Positions 1 through 12,700 of a DNA stretch of 64,000 nucleotides are shown piece after piece. Origin of the DNA: Trebouxia sp. TZW2008. Taxonomy: Eukaryota > Chlorophyta > Trebouxiophyceae > Trebouxiales > Trebouxiaceae. Numbering within the stretch: position 1 is the first letter of the stretch; every line of letters starts with the position of its first letter. Location of the stretch: assembly GCA_002118135.1 (NCBI GenBank), contig BDIU01000023.1:1296-65295 (forward strand). The letters run 5' to 3'. A model generated the notes under the pieces. The model was not told the origin of the DNA. It did no database searches and worked only from the letters and a program-made list of their open reading frames with translations. The position numbers were made by a program, and so were the translations under genes.

Positions 1-118
1 AAGCCCCTCTTGAGCAGCAATCATTTTCTGCTGAATGTCCATGGACTTGCTGTATGCACTATTTAGACTAGCACCTGCCACCCACTTTCGAGACATTTCC
101 AAGCCCTGCTTCCTGCAG
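1..118 (-). CDS. Edge exon of an unknown gene, runs off the window
   Basis: Read on the minus strand, an AG acceptor (CTGCAG at about 114-119) is followed by an open frame that reaches the window edge. It encodes a short, mostly helical peptide including SRKWVAGASLNSAYSKSMD and a Q/K-rich end. No stop interrupts it. I do not recognise the family. A second open stretch at 300-400 on the same strand (MKKAKHIVTDVTEGLDFAQ) could be an upstream exon of the same gene, but I could not join the two. The call rests only on an open frame and an acceptor. Confidence 0.3.
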
Positions 119-813
119 ATTAAGAGCATGCAATCAGGATTGCAGCGTGCATAGTGTTGCAAAGCAAGCAAGGAGTTGTACAGTCTTCAAACATCCAGGA
201 ATTTCTTGCATGATTCTGACTCCACAACTGACAAGGGCACACTGCTGCTGTTTTCATATAGGAGTTGTGCAAACATTTCCTTGAACGTCTCCTTGCCGTG
301 ATTAAGGAAAAGGACCCTCTATAAAAATTTTGAGCAAAGTCAAGCCCTTCCGTCACATCGGTGACAATATGTTTTGCTTTTTTCATTGGGGACAATCACT
401 ATGAGGTCATTTTTTGGTCAAAAGCATCATATGCAGGATTTCAGGTTTATTCTAGCAATTTCCGCATCTTTGATTGAACAAGAGGTGATGCTCATGAGGC
501 TGGTGTAGGCCAACATGATAGAACGCAATTCAACAACCTTGGCCCCTTCAATCAGCTATTCTATTGTCTGCACACTGATTGCCTTGATTGTCTCCAATCA
601 AGCTCCGAGGCCACTATCTCCAGCTCTTTGTTGAGGAAGGCGTAGTTCGGCAAGAATTCTCTTGGAGTTGGGTTCATCAAGAGGCTAAGAGAGCGAACTC
701 GATTGTGTGCAAAAGGACTCTTAGCTGTGCTTTATCATCTAGATTGAACGTATTCTTCTACGTTCCTTTTAGAACGTCGGTTCCCTCTAGGGATGCCCTT
801 ATCTCTGTAGGAT

Positions 814-1014
814 TTATTTTTCTTTTGTAGCATCGATCAATTCAGTGATCTGATCAATGATTTGAATCTCTAGATCAAACAGCTCCTCTTGGTCGAACTT
901 CTTCTTTTGTTCCCTGATTTCCTTCAATTGTCTGATGCTACTTCTAGATGCTTCTTCAGGTTCTCGTAAGCGGTACTCATAACAACACGTGAAAATGATG
1001 CAAAACGCTAACAA
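814..1014 (-). CDS. Small coiled-coil ORF, unknown
   Basis: A 66-codon minus-strand ORF has a hydrophobic start (MLAFCIIFTCC) and then a strongly charged heptad-like segment (REQKKKFDQEELFDLEIQII). The hydrophobic start followed by a Glu/Lys coiled coil would suit a small membrane-anchored protein or a final exon. I recognise no family, and there is no supporting neighbour. It may be part of the gene that enters from the left edge. Chance cannot be excluded at this length. Confidence 0.25.
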   Translation of the reverse strand: MLAFCIIFTCCYEYRLREPEEASRSSIRQLKEIREQKKKFDQEELFDLEIQIIDQITELIDATKEK

Positions 1015-1576
1015 GGAGACTTAGATGACGATGGTGATAGGGCCTAAGATCAAGCTGGTGGCGACCATCTTATAGTAGCCACGGTAAAAACAGAAAGAAT
1101 CTAGAGAATCATGGAAAATCACATGACTGCACGCACGGCTACACGGTACTGCGTTCAGTGCTGGCACACGTGGACGAAACTCTAAAATCGACTGTAGTTC
1201 TTCTGGCGCAGCTTCTGTAGCGCTCTGCGTACAACCTCTTTAGCCACTGCGTATATCTGTCACTAGCTCTGCGTGCAGGATCTCGAATGTTTGAATTTGA
1301 ATGTATTATGTTAGAGTCACAAGGTGTACAAGGGCCGCGCCGCAAGCGGCGCATAGACAGGGGTAGTGCGTGTGTGTGACCCTAGGCTTCGCACATTTCT
1401 GACCACCATTAGTCAAGCTGTCCCAGCGGACCGCTGTCCCACACATTCCCTTCTCAAACTCAGAACTCTGAGTTATTCAGGATTCTATAGACTTTCTCTG
1501 GGACACTGGGATACTGGGACACTTGCGTCACACTCTCTACACTACTGCACTAACTACTAGAATTGTACTATTATTA

Positions 1577-1790
1577 TAATAAGAAATAAGCGGTGGACCA
1601 GTAGGGTGTTACATGGACAGATGACTACCTGTTTTCAAACAGTTAAAATCCAGCGTTTGAAATTACAGTGGTTTAGTCATGCTCTCCCTGCTTAGTCATG
1701 CATACCTCCTGACATAACCATGACATAACCCTGCAAATGCTTAGTAATAGCAAATGGTCAGTGGTCAGTGTTGTAAAAATATATATGGGA
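1577..1790 (-). repeat. Dispersed repeat, family B, single unit
   Basis: The reverse complement of this stretch matches the two tandem units at 51822-52615. Shared blocks in order are: a TATATAT run, ACACTGACCACTGACCATTTG, a block with GGGTTATGTCATGGTTATG, GACTAAGCAGGGAGAGCATG, and TTTGAAAACA. No coding capacity was seen. It looks like a non-autonomous mobile-element relic or satellite-like repeat. Confidence 0.65.
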
Positions 1791-2331
1791 CCCCACTTGC
1801 ATATGTACTGAGATTGGAGTATGCTATGAGATACCTTTCAACGCTCAGCAACTCTGGCACCTCTGATGTGGCTAAGGCATCAAAGAGCAGTGGCGCTGCT
1901 CAGCAATGACAAGGCAAGCTGCGCAACATCCTGCAATCCTGCAGCTTCAGCGTGCAAGACGCAGGTGAAGTTCTTAGAGGCTGCTTAGTCAAGGCAGGAC
2001 ACCTGATCACATGCCGGCCACATGCTACACGTGTAAGTGCCCGCTGATGCATGTGACGCAGCTTCGCAGTGGCGGCCATTGAAGAAGCGTAAAGGCATGT
2101 GGCGCGCAAGCGGTCACGTTGCCCTGCACACGTGGAGTTTCCCGAAGTACTTTACGAGCCAAGCCTAGTCATGAAAGATGACATATGCTCCCTCAAAAAA
2201 TCTCGTGGAATCCACGTTTCCGTCACAGGGCTCCACATGGAATCATTCGCTTCGGCGGAAGATGGGATTTGACACTGCAACACAGTAGGCCCCACCGCCC
2301 AGCCACAGCTCGAAAATCGGGCCTCTGCAGC

Positions 2332-3307
2332 ATGCAGTCTCAACATCCGCAAGCGCAGTTCGGGCTGGCTGCCCCGGCCTCGCAGGCCATGGAAGCAGCT
2401 CCCGCGAACGCTGCTGCTCGCGCGAGCCAAGGGCAGGGCTTCAACCTGTCCGGCATCGGCAGAAGTGCCTTCACGGCAGTACCTCCAACCAGTGGCTTGT
2501 ACCCAGACCTGGCGCTGTTCAGCCAGTTCAACCAGCTGTTCCCTCAGGGCAGCGCTGGTGGCATCGATCCCTCTGTGCTCAGTCTGCTGGGACAACAGCA
2601 GCAGCAGCAGCAACAGCAGCAACAACAGCAGCAGCAGGCCACAGCGGGTCAGACGGATGCAGGTCGTGGCGCCGGAGCGCGCGGCAAAGCCAAAGCTGGG
2701 GACAACAAAACGTCATCGGCCTATGCCTCAAGGCATCAGGCAGCTGAACAAAGGCGAAGAACTCGCATCAACGACAGGTGCCCTGTTGATTTCGCGCTCT
2801 ACAGTTCCAACAGCCGTGACTCGTACGTGCTCAAACAGCGGTTGTGCTCACAGGTTGGATCGATTGCGTCAAGTAGTGCCACATGCTGAGAGAGCTAACA
2901 CCGCCGCGTTTCTAGAAGAGGTTATTAACTACATTCAAAAGCTTCAGACCCGGATTCAGGAGCTTGAGTCAGGCCTGCCAGCGTCTGACAAGACCATGCA
3001 GCTGTCAACAGCTGCTGCTGATCCTGTAGCAGCAGGCCCACGCAGCCAGTCCCCTCAAGTCAACACAGCAGAGCCTGATGCCTTGCTTACTGGGAATTTC
3101 AGCAGCCTACCAGAAAGCACCTCACCTGGTCAGCAAGCAAATGTGCAGAGGGACAAGCGCCCAAGGGAGGCATTGTTAGTGCCTGGCGCTGATGGAGCAA
3201 CAGAGCCAACCTTGCCAATGAACCCAGACAAGGACTCATTGGATCTTGCAGAGAAGCGTCTCAAGCTGGGTGAAGGAGGCAGCATTGCTTCATTGTTGTC
3301 ACAATAG
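2332..3307 (+). CDS. bHLH transcription factor, BIM-like
   Basis: There are two exons, 2332-2777 and 2854-3307, joined across a 76-bp GT-AG intron that splits an Arg codon. The joined protein is 299 aa from the ATG at 2332; an in-frame upstream ATG at 2185 would give 348 aa. A glutamine tract (codons about 2596-2637) precedes the bHLH. The basic region has the H-x-x-x-E-x-R-R-R core (RHQAAEQRRRTRIND), which predicts E-box binding. Helix 2 (FLEEVINYIQKLQTRIQELE) matches the BIM/BIM-like plant group best. The tail is low-complexity. It is expected to act in the nucleus as a dimer. Residues after the splice (LDRLRQVVPHAERANTAAF) confirm the junction. Target genes cannot be inferred. Confidence 0.87.
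2596..2637 (+). repeat. CAG/CAA tract encoding polyglutamine in the bHLH gene
   Basis: An almost uninterrupted run of CAG and CAA codons lies in the first exon of the bHLH gene. It encodes about 14-15 Gln just upstream of the DNA-binding domain. Mixed CAG/CAA codons should make it less unstable than pure CAG. Confidence 0.9.
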
Positions 3308-3763
3308 GCACAACCATGTAGCACGTTTAGTGGCAGCTATGCAAGCTGAGCAGAATTTGCGTCAGGGTCTTGGTCACGTACTCTCGGGTCATTTCCCTGT
3401 GTGGTGATCATAGGTCTGGTTGGCTTGTTCCCCAGTGTGTTGTTGTGTGGCTTAGGTTTTGTTGGTGTGCCACATTGAACCCCATAAGGATTCTTATAGA
3501 GGTGTCTGCACCTATGTTGCACTTCACCCAGTTGTCTTGCTTTGAATGAGAGACATCATTTCTACATGTAGCAAAAATATGCATGGACTACGCACATCTG
3601 ACTAGGGAGAGCATGCTGAATGTCTTGACTGCACCTACCAAATAATACTTGTGAGTGAAGCAATAGACATGCCTCTGACACTGACAAGTATGCCAGCTGA
3701 ATGCTTGTGTAGACATCAGACCACGGGATTACAGTTGTAAGTTGCTACAGCTGTTTCTAACAT
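3308..3763. other. Convergent intergenic region
   Basis: This is the space between the 3' ends of the bHLH gene (+) and importin-11 (-). It must hold both 3' UTRs and poly(A) sites. I see no convincing ORF. Confidence 0.5.
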
Positions 3764-6700
3764 TCACACAGCCAGCATATGCTGTAGTTGCTGCAAAATT
3801 GTACCATCTATCTTGTGCATGGTCTGCCCAAATTGCTGACCATGTACCTGGGCTGCCTGTTGAACTTTCTCCTTTGCAAATTTGCTAAGCTGCAGCTGGT
3901 TGACCATGTCATGCTCGTGCAACTGTTGCCGCCTGCATATGGACACACTCTGTCAATATGTGCACAAACCATAGTTTACCAAATGCTGAAGCTGATTTTC
4001 TCCCCTTACACCAAAAACAGCCTGATCGAGCATAGCAGTCAAATTACATTTTTGACAATGTCATGACACAAGTGATGGTGCTTGAGCGGGGGCATGCACA
4101 ACAATTGCCTGCCAATCTCAGCATCTGCTTCTTCAGACGCCACAGTTGCTGCATTGACCTCATTGTCAGCTTCAGATCTGAGTGTTGTGTAATACTCTGT
4201 GCCTAAGGGGCGTGCGTCAGGACTGTCGCCTCCCTCAATCTGCATATCACATGGTTGTGACTGCACACCGCTGCAGTTCCTCATTGGTTGATTGAAATTG
4301 ATTGATTGATCAACCACCGCACTGATGCTACAAGACACTCGTCACTTGCACAGCCAATGACCCAAAGAAGTCATCTCAATTTCAAAACTTTGCATGCATT
4401 CAAATCATTGCATACTTGTGGCCCTTGCAAGCATTCACAAAACAATGGATGACTGACGCACTAGTCATTTGCAGAGTCCACGGACCCAATGGTGCAAGCG
4501 TGCACATTTTTGCAAGTAGCAATGCAACTCCTTCTAAGCTTACCTCAAACCAGACAGCTGTGACATGTGCTGCAATGGGATCCAGTTTCTCCAGTATACA
4601 GCCGGCTGGCAGAGTGAGGGCATTGCACAGGGCAAGTGCAGATAGCTTGCGTGCAGCTGATGTGCCTATGGAGTCAAATCTATCCAACCAGATGTCCAGA
4701 AACGCCTTCAACAAACGGTCTCCACTTGTTGGGTTTGTGTTTGCTCCTGCCTGAGCCATCTGAGGAGCTGTGGTCTGACAGAATTGCCAGAACCACTCTG
4801 GACTCTGTAACAGAGCGCGGGCGTAGACAGTGACAGCATCTGCAATCACCATTGAAATGTCAGGACAGGACAAGTTGGGGTCCACAACACAACAGACGTC
4901 ATGCTTGTCTGAGCTGTATGCCACACAACGACAATTGCAGGCAAGCCAGGAAACAGACCCTGTGCTTTGCATGCTGCTTGTGGTCACTCTAGAGCAAGCA
5001 TCTGTAAAATGATCTGACATGCGATCTGGGATGCACAGGACGGTGTAACAGGTGATACAGCAGGTGCGTGTTGTGACCTGACATACAGCATACGAGCTGA
5101 CATACAGCATCAAGTGCATGTTGAGGACATGTCATCAGCAGAGTGGCAGCCTTGATGTGGGTCCAAGCCTGTGGTCAAAGCAATCACATGAACAGGCAAC
5201 AAAAGACATGCGATTTGTTACATCACTGAATTGCAGCGTTTGTTGGGTTTGGGCTAAGATTTGATCAGCCCTTCTAGAGAGCTCAGCTTCAGCAAGACCA
5301 GACTCACTTGACATGGTCAGGCCTGACTCTGTGTTAGCCAAAATCAAGACCAGAAGGCGCTGTAAAGGTGGAGTCAGGAATGCTGGGCCATCTGTTGGAA
5401 AGCATTGCAAAATGACTTCCAAGGTGGTGAACAGCAACAGCATGCCTTTTTCATTAACATTTCCTGCAGGGCAGTTGCAGAGCATGTTTCGTGACTCTAT
5501 ATACAAAAATTAATGAGGTCAAAGTCATTGACATGCTTCAGACGGGGCATCAATGCTCACTCTGCACACGGCATGCTTGCTCTGTTGATGTACAGGTTAC
5601 TTAGCAGCAGAAGCTGACAGCAAGGACACTACAGTGATTTTTCTTTGTAATGATTGCTTTGGTTACCAAGAAAGTTGTCTTTATATGAAATTGTCTTTGT
5701 TCAGACTTCCCAGTCAGAACGTAGTGCTTGGACTGCATTGTCCTTATAAGGACAATGTCCTTGCATTGAGTGTCCTTACATCGGGAGGTCATTGTATCAG
5801 GCATGCACATGTGCCAGGCAGATTTGCTGCAGGGAAGTTGCTCACCTATCAGAGACTGTAAGCTGCGCACAACGGCATCGCCATACTTTTGAAGGAAGGC
5901 TTCTCTTCCCAGCAGAACACAGCTGGTGATGATATGACACGCCATTTGCACATGCTCTGCAGGGCAGAAGATTGCATCACTGACAACAACAACACGACCG
6001 CATGCTCATACCACTCTACAAAGGACTACATACAGAGTCCACAAATGCTTGACGTGCATCAGAGCAAGACAGCTGGCACGTGGCTGCCCTTCTCAGAGAA
6101 GGACCAACACAAGGTGGCAGCAAGTAGCACAGAGAGCAAGGCAAAGATTGTGGGTCAATCCACAAGAAAGAAGAATACATATGCTATGCAGAGCCGTCAG
6201 CTGTCAGAGGCAAATTGTGATCTCACGCACAGCTCATGAGCCTCTCAACAGGTCAGTTTCAACATGGTGACGTCAATAACGCCAGGCCTTGGCATGTGTG
6301 CATGCTGCTTGTGCATACTCAGCTTCAGGGGTATGCGCAGATGTGCGATGCTGATGCGTAAGTGTACCCTGCGTGGCTCACATTGAACTGCCTAGCCACA
6401 AAGACTTTTCCTTTGTTCATTTCCAGCAGCAGCATACCTGTAGAGCGCTGCATAACAGCTGCAAGATTGGTGAAGAGGTCTAACAGGCCTGCATGTGGCG
6501 AGGGGGCATTGCGTAGGGCAATCACCCACAGCTGAAGCCCATCCTCCAGCAGATTGAGCTCATCTTCCTGCATGCATCACACCTAAGATTTGCACTGGCA
6601 TTAAGACATGGCATGGCATGGCATGGCAGCAGCACCACCTGAGGGTTGTGCTTGCTGCACTGACTGCAAGTAATAGCATAGCAAGGCAGCTTTGACCTCA

Positions 6701-9700
6701 AGGTGTTGCAGAGCAAGGCAGTACAATGTCAGCAAAATGGAGAGATGAGCAAAGCGGCACAGCAGCACTTAAAGACAATGGCATTGCAGGCATTTTACAA
6801 TTGCTTGCGACCAACACATTGATGCTGATCTGGGAGTCCTCATGAAGATGTGCATCTGCAGGCAAGGTGGAGCACCGGATCTATTGAGGTGCACTGCTGC
6901 AGGATTGGCAGCAGTAGGTTGTAGCTACGCCAGGAGTCTGGGCCCAAGGCATTCACCAGCCGCTGCAGCGCTAACAGCACCTGTAGTCATCAACGTGGTT
7001 TTGAGTTCTCCATTTATATGCTGCGACATGTTGTGGCAGCTAGCCCAAGCGGCAGCCAAGCACCTGGTTTGTGGCTGCATGCTTCAGGCACTCATTTGCA
7101 TACACGGGGCAAGATGTATGCAGTGATTGGTCCCCAACTGCGCTGTCCTTTTAATCAGAATGTCCCTATAGCAATATGCATGTCCTTGGGTTAAAAATGA
7201 CTGCAGCTGCCTGGAGGCAAGGCTAACCTGGATTCTGAGCAGACTTTGACCCTCAGCATCCTGCCACACTTCTGGCAGCAGCTGTAGCAAGCCCTCAGCA
7301 AATGGCTTAATGCTGTCGCCAAGTCTGTCAATGATCAGGTTCATCAAGCCAAAGATCTGTAAACAGGCCACTGCTTCAAAAGCTTTACAACTGCCAAAGC
7401 AGAGCAACTACATGGTCAGTACAGACATCCAAATGTGGCTTGAGGGACAACACAACCAGTAATTAGTACAAGGTTGAAGACGTTGCATAGACAGCCATGG
7501 CACTGTTGATTGTGCTTTTGCTGCAGACCAACACATGAACTTAAGGTAGAACGGCTGCCTTTCACATTGTGAGCATGTCAGAGAGCAAAGTGTCAGCATT
7601 GAGCTGTGGGTGAATGACCTGTAGTTGGCTGTCAAAGTCGAGGGCAGACTGCATGAATTTTGCCAGCAGCTGAAAGCATGGACCAACCAGATCCAGGAAC
7701 TGATCTTCTCGGAATTCCCTGCAGCAATCAACAAAGCTGTCTGCCAGAAGCAGTTGGCTTGTGCTCAGTGTTGCGTATAACTCTGCAGTAGCAGCGCAGT
7801 CTTGCAAAACAAATGGAAACAGCTTACACTAGCAGGCAAGTGGACTCCTGCTGCAAAGGAGTGCATATCCGTATGCAGACCAGCATCACTCATAAGCATA
7901 TTACCTTGTACATTGCTGCAGCACCATCATCATGTCTGACATCAAGAGGCAAGTATGAGCTGCGAGTGATTGCTACACAGGCAAGTACGTTGCCATGCAT
8001 AAAAACTTGGTGCATGCAAAAGTGTTGAGTGCACTTGTGCATGCATCCTGTTGTGCAGGTAATGCCAGTGGACTGACCAGTCGTCTATCAGGGCGTGGAG
8101 ACTGGCAACAGCTGCTAGCTGCATGGCAGGGTCAGGATCTGCCAGCAGTGACAGCAGAGCGCGATAGGCTAGCGGTCTATCCACCGCTTTGAGCTTGCCC
8201 ACCCACTGCCCTATCAGCAGACCTGTCCTCCTTCTGAGAGGACGTGCTGCTGGGCTTTGATCAGCAGTCTCCTGCCGACAGAAGGCAATTTGAGGTCAGA
8301 TTTTCATCTGGAGGTGGCAACTATGTGAGCATGCCAACACTGCATTGTGGAGCTCTGCAGATATGTGTGATCAATCCCTCCATGGTTTTGGCGTGCATCA
8401 AAACCAAAACAGAAGGCATGCGTACAGAGGCAACTGATAACCTGCTCCTGCCAACATAGGACTGTACGGTTGAGCTCTGGTCCTTACTCGCCAAATCTCA
8501 GAGCCCTGTAAGAATGACACTCAGGACATCAACGCAAAGAGCACACGATGCATAGCAAGCCATGTCTATACACATATCGCTTCTGTGTTTCATGCATGCA
8601 TAGTGAAAATGCTCAATTATGCTGGTGGTGGCATTGCAGCAAAACCAATATCTGATTCCATGAACACCATGAGGCTTTTCAGTGGCACTCAAAAGTTGCC
8701 AGGCACACTGGTTGTCCAAGAAATTTCCATACACCACTTGTTTGCTGGAAGTCATGCATGCGTCACCTGTACAAGCGTGGTCCTCAGCCATGGTTGGTAG
8801 TCAACAAAGTCATGCAGCTCATAGGCGCCTGCGCCCACAGCAGCATAGATGGCCTCCTTGCGCAGCACAGCAGCAGGGACGGACTCTGTGCCACTGCTGC
8901 TGCTATTTGTGGCAGAGCCATTCTGAAGGGCCATGCGGCTTGGAGCACCCACAGGACAGGCTTCACTGGCTGATGCTAACATGCTCAGCACAGCTGGTGC
9001 CAACTCTGCCCTGTATGCCTGCAGTACAATACCTATAACATTTCGGCTGAGAAAGTCTCTGAAAATGCTCCACATGCATGTACACAGGCACAACAATCAG
9101 TTCGCATGTATATGTGGCTCCAGTTTGCTCTTCTTCTGCTCTGCATCTGCAATCTCTTCCCTGAGCTTCAGGGAATCGGTGTGAAGACAGTGATTTGCTC
9201 TGACTACACAGGCTGACTAGCTGCTCTCCAATAAGCCATGTTCGCATGCAATTATGGAGCAGGCACGCAGGCTGAGCCGCAATCATGTAAATGAACAAAT
9301 CTGGGCCTCTGTCTGTACTCAGCATTGAGCATAAAAAGACACCAGGCTGCGCCAACTGATTGCTGTACAGAGATCAACAAGAGCGCTTGCCACTGACGCT
9401 GATGGGGGAGTGAAGGGCGCGCACCTGACCTCACGAGAGTCAATGCATCTTAGTGGTGTGGCATTTGCTTGGTGCGTCAACAATAGCATAGCATCCACAG
9501 AGTTGGACCTGCATCTCAGGCCTGTTTTGACTAGAACAAAGTCAACGCACCTGAAGCAAGGTGGCAAACAGCAGCTCTGCACAGGGTCGCACATTGTCCC
9601 TGAAGGCTGCTGAGTCTGACTGGTGGTGGAACTCCTCTGGACTCTCCTTCCAGTGCTCCAACTCCCTAGCCTGCACTTGAACAACTGCTCAGATCACAAA

Positions 9701-12700
9701 GCTGGCTTTGCACTATCTTTTCTGCCTGTTGATTGGTGTCAGCGGCAGCAACAGCAAGAGCAGCAGCAGCAGGGATTATGAGGCGATTGAAATGTGAGTC
9801 ATATCAGGTAATTTGAATGTGAGTCACATCATTGCAAAAGGCACAGTGAAAACATGCATCTTGATATGCTGAAAAGGCATCTGATTCCCAATGGCTCAAT
9901 TCCTAGGCCTTGCACAGTCAATGCTCAATTCCTGCAACCATGCCGTGTCTACCATAAGGCTTAGACTGGCATAAGCTGGGGAAGTTTGTGCCACTAGCCC
10001 AATGCTGCTGGGTGCATGCAGCACATGTGGCTGTGCATAAGCAGATTTGGAAGAATGTCTACTGATGCTCAGATGCCCAGACTGTATGCAGCAGCTGGCC
10101 AAAGCAACAGTCAACAAACAACTTGCATGCGACCTAATCAACCCACGCAAGGCGCCAAGTCTCACAGCGGATAGATTGCAGCAAGACTGACCGTGAGAGT
10201 GAAGAAATGGTAAACCAAAGTTTGACCTAGCTGCTGCAGCCTTTCTGATGTCCAGAATGCTGCCAAGGTAGCCTTGACACCCTGAGACAGCTGCTTCACG
10301 TTGTCTGCCTGCAAATGACCTTCATGTCAAGCATACAGCGCAGGAACAATCTGTGAGTGTCGCACGCTTCATGCCAAATATTAAGAGAGCATACGCATAG
10401 GCTGCAGCTGCAGAACAGGGTCCAAAGCCTGCGGGCTTGGAGCTGCAAGGCAGTACAGTCATGTGCTGAGCAGTGAGCGGCACACGCTACCAGTAACAAG
10501 CGCAAACAAGCTGCCTGAAGCAGGGCAGTTCGCTCCGTACGTAGGACTGAAACATAGAAATCGCAATGTTGTGGCTTCTGTCGCATGTCAACTTTGTTGC
10601 AAATTTGCGCAATGCTATCACAGCCCAAGCATTTCTGGTGAGAACTTTGCCATGTGAACTAGCTTACCACAGATTTGATGCCCTGAGATGCACCTGTGGC
10701 GCCAAGAGAAATTATTGCACCAGCCATGTTCTGCAGACCACAAGAAAATCATGGCCTTTCCCTCTGAGCATGGGCATTAAGGCTTTGGCGCTGAAAGTGC
10801 GTACTGTTTCACGGCAACCATGTGCTGCAGCACCACGGACCACGCAGCATGATAGCAGCATGCAGTCAACCATGACACTGACAGCATCACAAAGCTGATG
10901 CTGCATGGATAAGTATGCATGCATGTAGGCGTGTACTTCAGCCGGAGCTTGACGGGCAGAGGCTATGCTTTGCAATTTAAGCCTCGTCCAACACGCGACG
11001 CCATAGGTCCCCTGCTGGTGATTTGCATCAACTTGGGTGGTGTGACTGCAGGACAGTAAGGCAGAGCTGTGACCTGAGAGCGAGCAGCTGAGCTGAGTTC
11101 AAAAGACCCAGTGGTGCCCTTGTAGGAGGGGCAGGTCAGCACTGCATGATGGAACAGCATGCACTGGATCAGGAAGCGGTCAAACAAGCCCCCATCTGGC
11201 TGCCCATTCACCAGCTGGGCGTGAAACAGTTCCAGGGTGCTGCTGAAAGCTCCAACATAGTAAAAGGACCTGCGGGACAGCAAAAATTGTGCTCAAGGCA
11301 TAATGATGCACACTGTTGCTGCAAATAGGCACTGCAGATCAATTGGGAAGATCAAGGTGCAGCGTCTGCTCACACACCTGCTGAAGCACTTGAGCCTCAG
11401 GCGCAGTAGGCATGTCAGTCAGTTGTGCACAATCCTCATGGACAGGGAGGTGTGCTTAGCTGTCCTGAGCTAGTCCTGAGCTGCTTCTGGATAGAGACGC
11501 TGCTATCATGATGCATAGTACCACAGACTCGTCTTGTCTGCTTTTCTAGGCATAGCCACAAGAATGAAACAATGTTTCTGGAACTGATCAAGAGTGGACT
11601 TCCTGCACATTGGCCACCACTTTTGCCAGCTTGATGAGACCCCAGTCAAGCATGACCGCAAGCTGGGTGCCCTGATACCAAGTCACAGTGTGATGGCCCC
11701 AACATTGCCATAACCGCAAAGCATGCTTGCTGTGCAATGTTGGCACTGACCAAGGGTGGGCTTCCTGTACATTAGTCACCACTTTTGCCAGCTTGATGAG
11801 GCCTCGGTCCAGCATAACAGCAAGCTGGGTGCGAGGGGTGTCCTTGGCAGGGCGAGCCGCCAGCAGCGTCTGCAGGGCTTGAAGCAGCACTGGCACTGTC
11901 TGTGTCACCACAGGCACAGGCTCCAGGGTTCTGGAATCGCTTGGGAACCCAAAGACAATTAGCCTGCGCAAGGCCTGCAAGAATGCAGACATGATGATTG
12001 CATGCATCTATCGCATGCCTTTGCCATTGCCTCAACCTTGCATGCAGTGGCAATGAGCAATCAATGTGTAGCTCCTGGCTTCAATCCTAGACATGTTTGC
12101 GCAGCCTTGGACACATGTTGCATGCATGAAGCTCTGCAAGCTTTAGAATGCCAAGGCTGGTGTAGACCACTGAGCATGCGCATCATGAGGCGTGTCTGCA
12201 TGCAAGCAAGCTGATGTGACATCAAGACTTGCCAACTGTGACGCATGCGAGATAAAGGGACATCAGGACTTGTCCAAGACAGCAGACAGTAGAGGGCAAT
12301 AGAAGACAAGATGAAGCTAAAACTCAGTTAGGCAATATATTTGCATGAGAGAAGACAAACCTTCAGAAGGATGAGCCAGCGTTCCAGGCTGAGCAGCAAA
12401 GGCTGGCCAGGCGCTTGACTTGCCATAGCTTGAGGCAGACCATGGGCGATCTGTTGAGTGTCAAAGCACCACTGGCCCCACAAGTGCTCAAAGAGCTGCT
12501 TGGTCAACTGCAGCAGCACAGACATGGCATGTGCTGTAGTATGAGTATGAGACTGTTGTGCTGATAGCAAGCAATGGCAGACAGCCCCTTATAACCAGCA
12601 GACGCCTGCACAATTGAACACATAGAGAACTTCTGCAAGGCGTGTGGTACTGTCCAACAGCTGCTTGGTGTACCGCAGCAGATCAGAGAGCTGATGCGTT

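Noticed and set aside
1139..1354. Arg-rich minus-strand ORF with a GCCGC/GCGGC inverted repeat
   Set aside because: No recognisable domain or splice context; arginine richness follows from local GC content.
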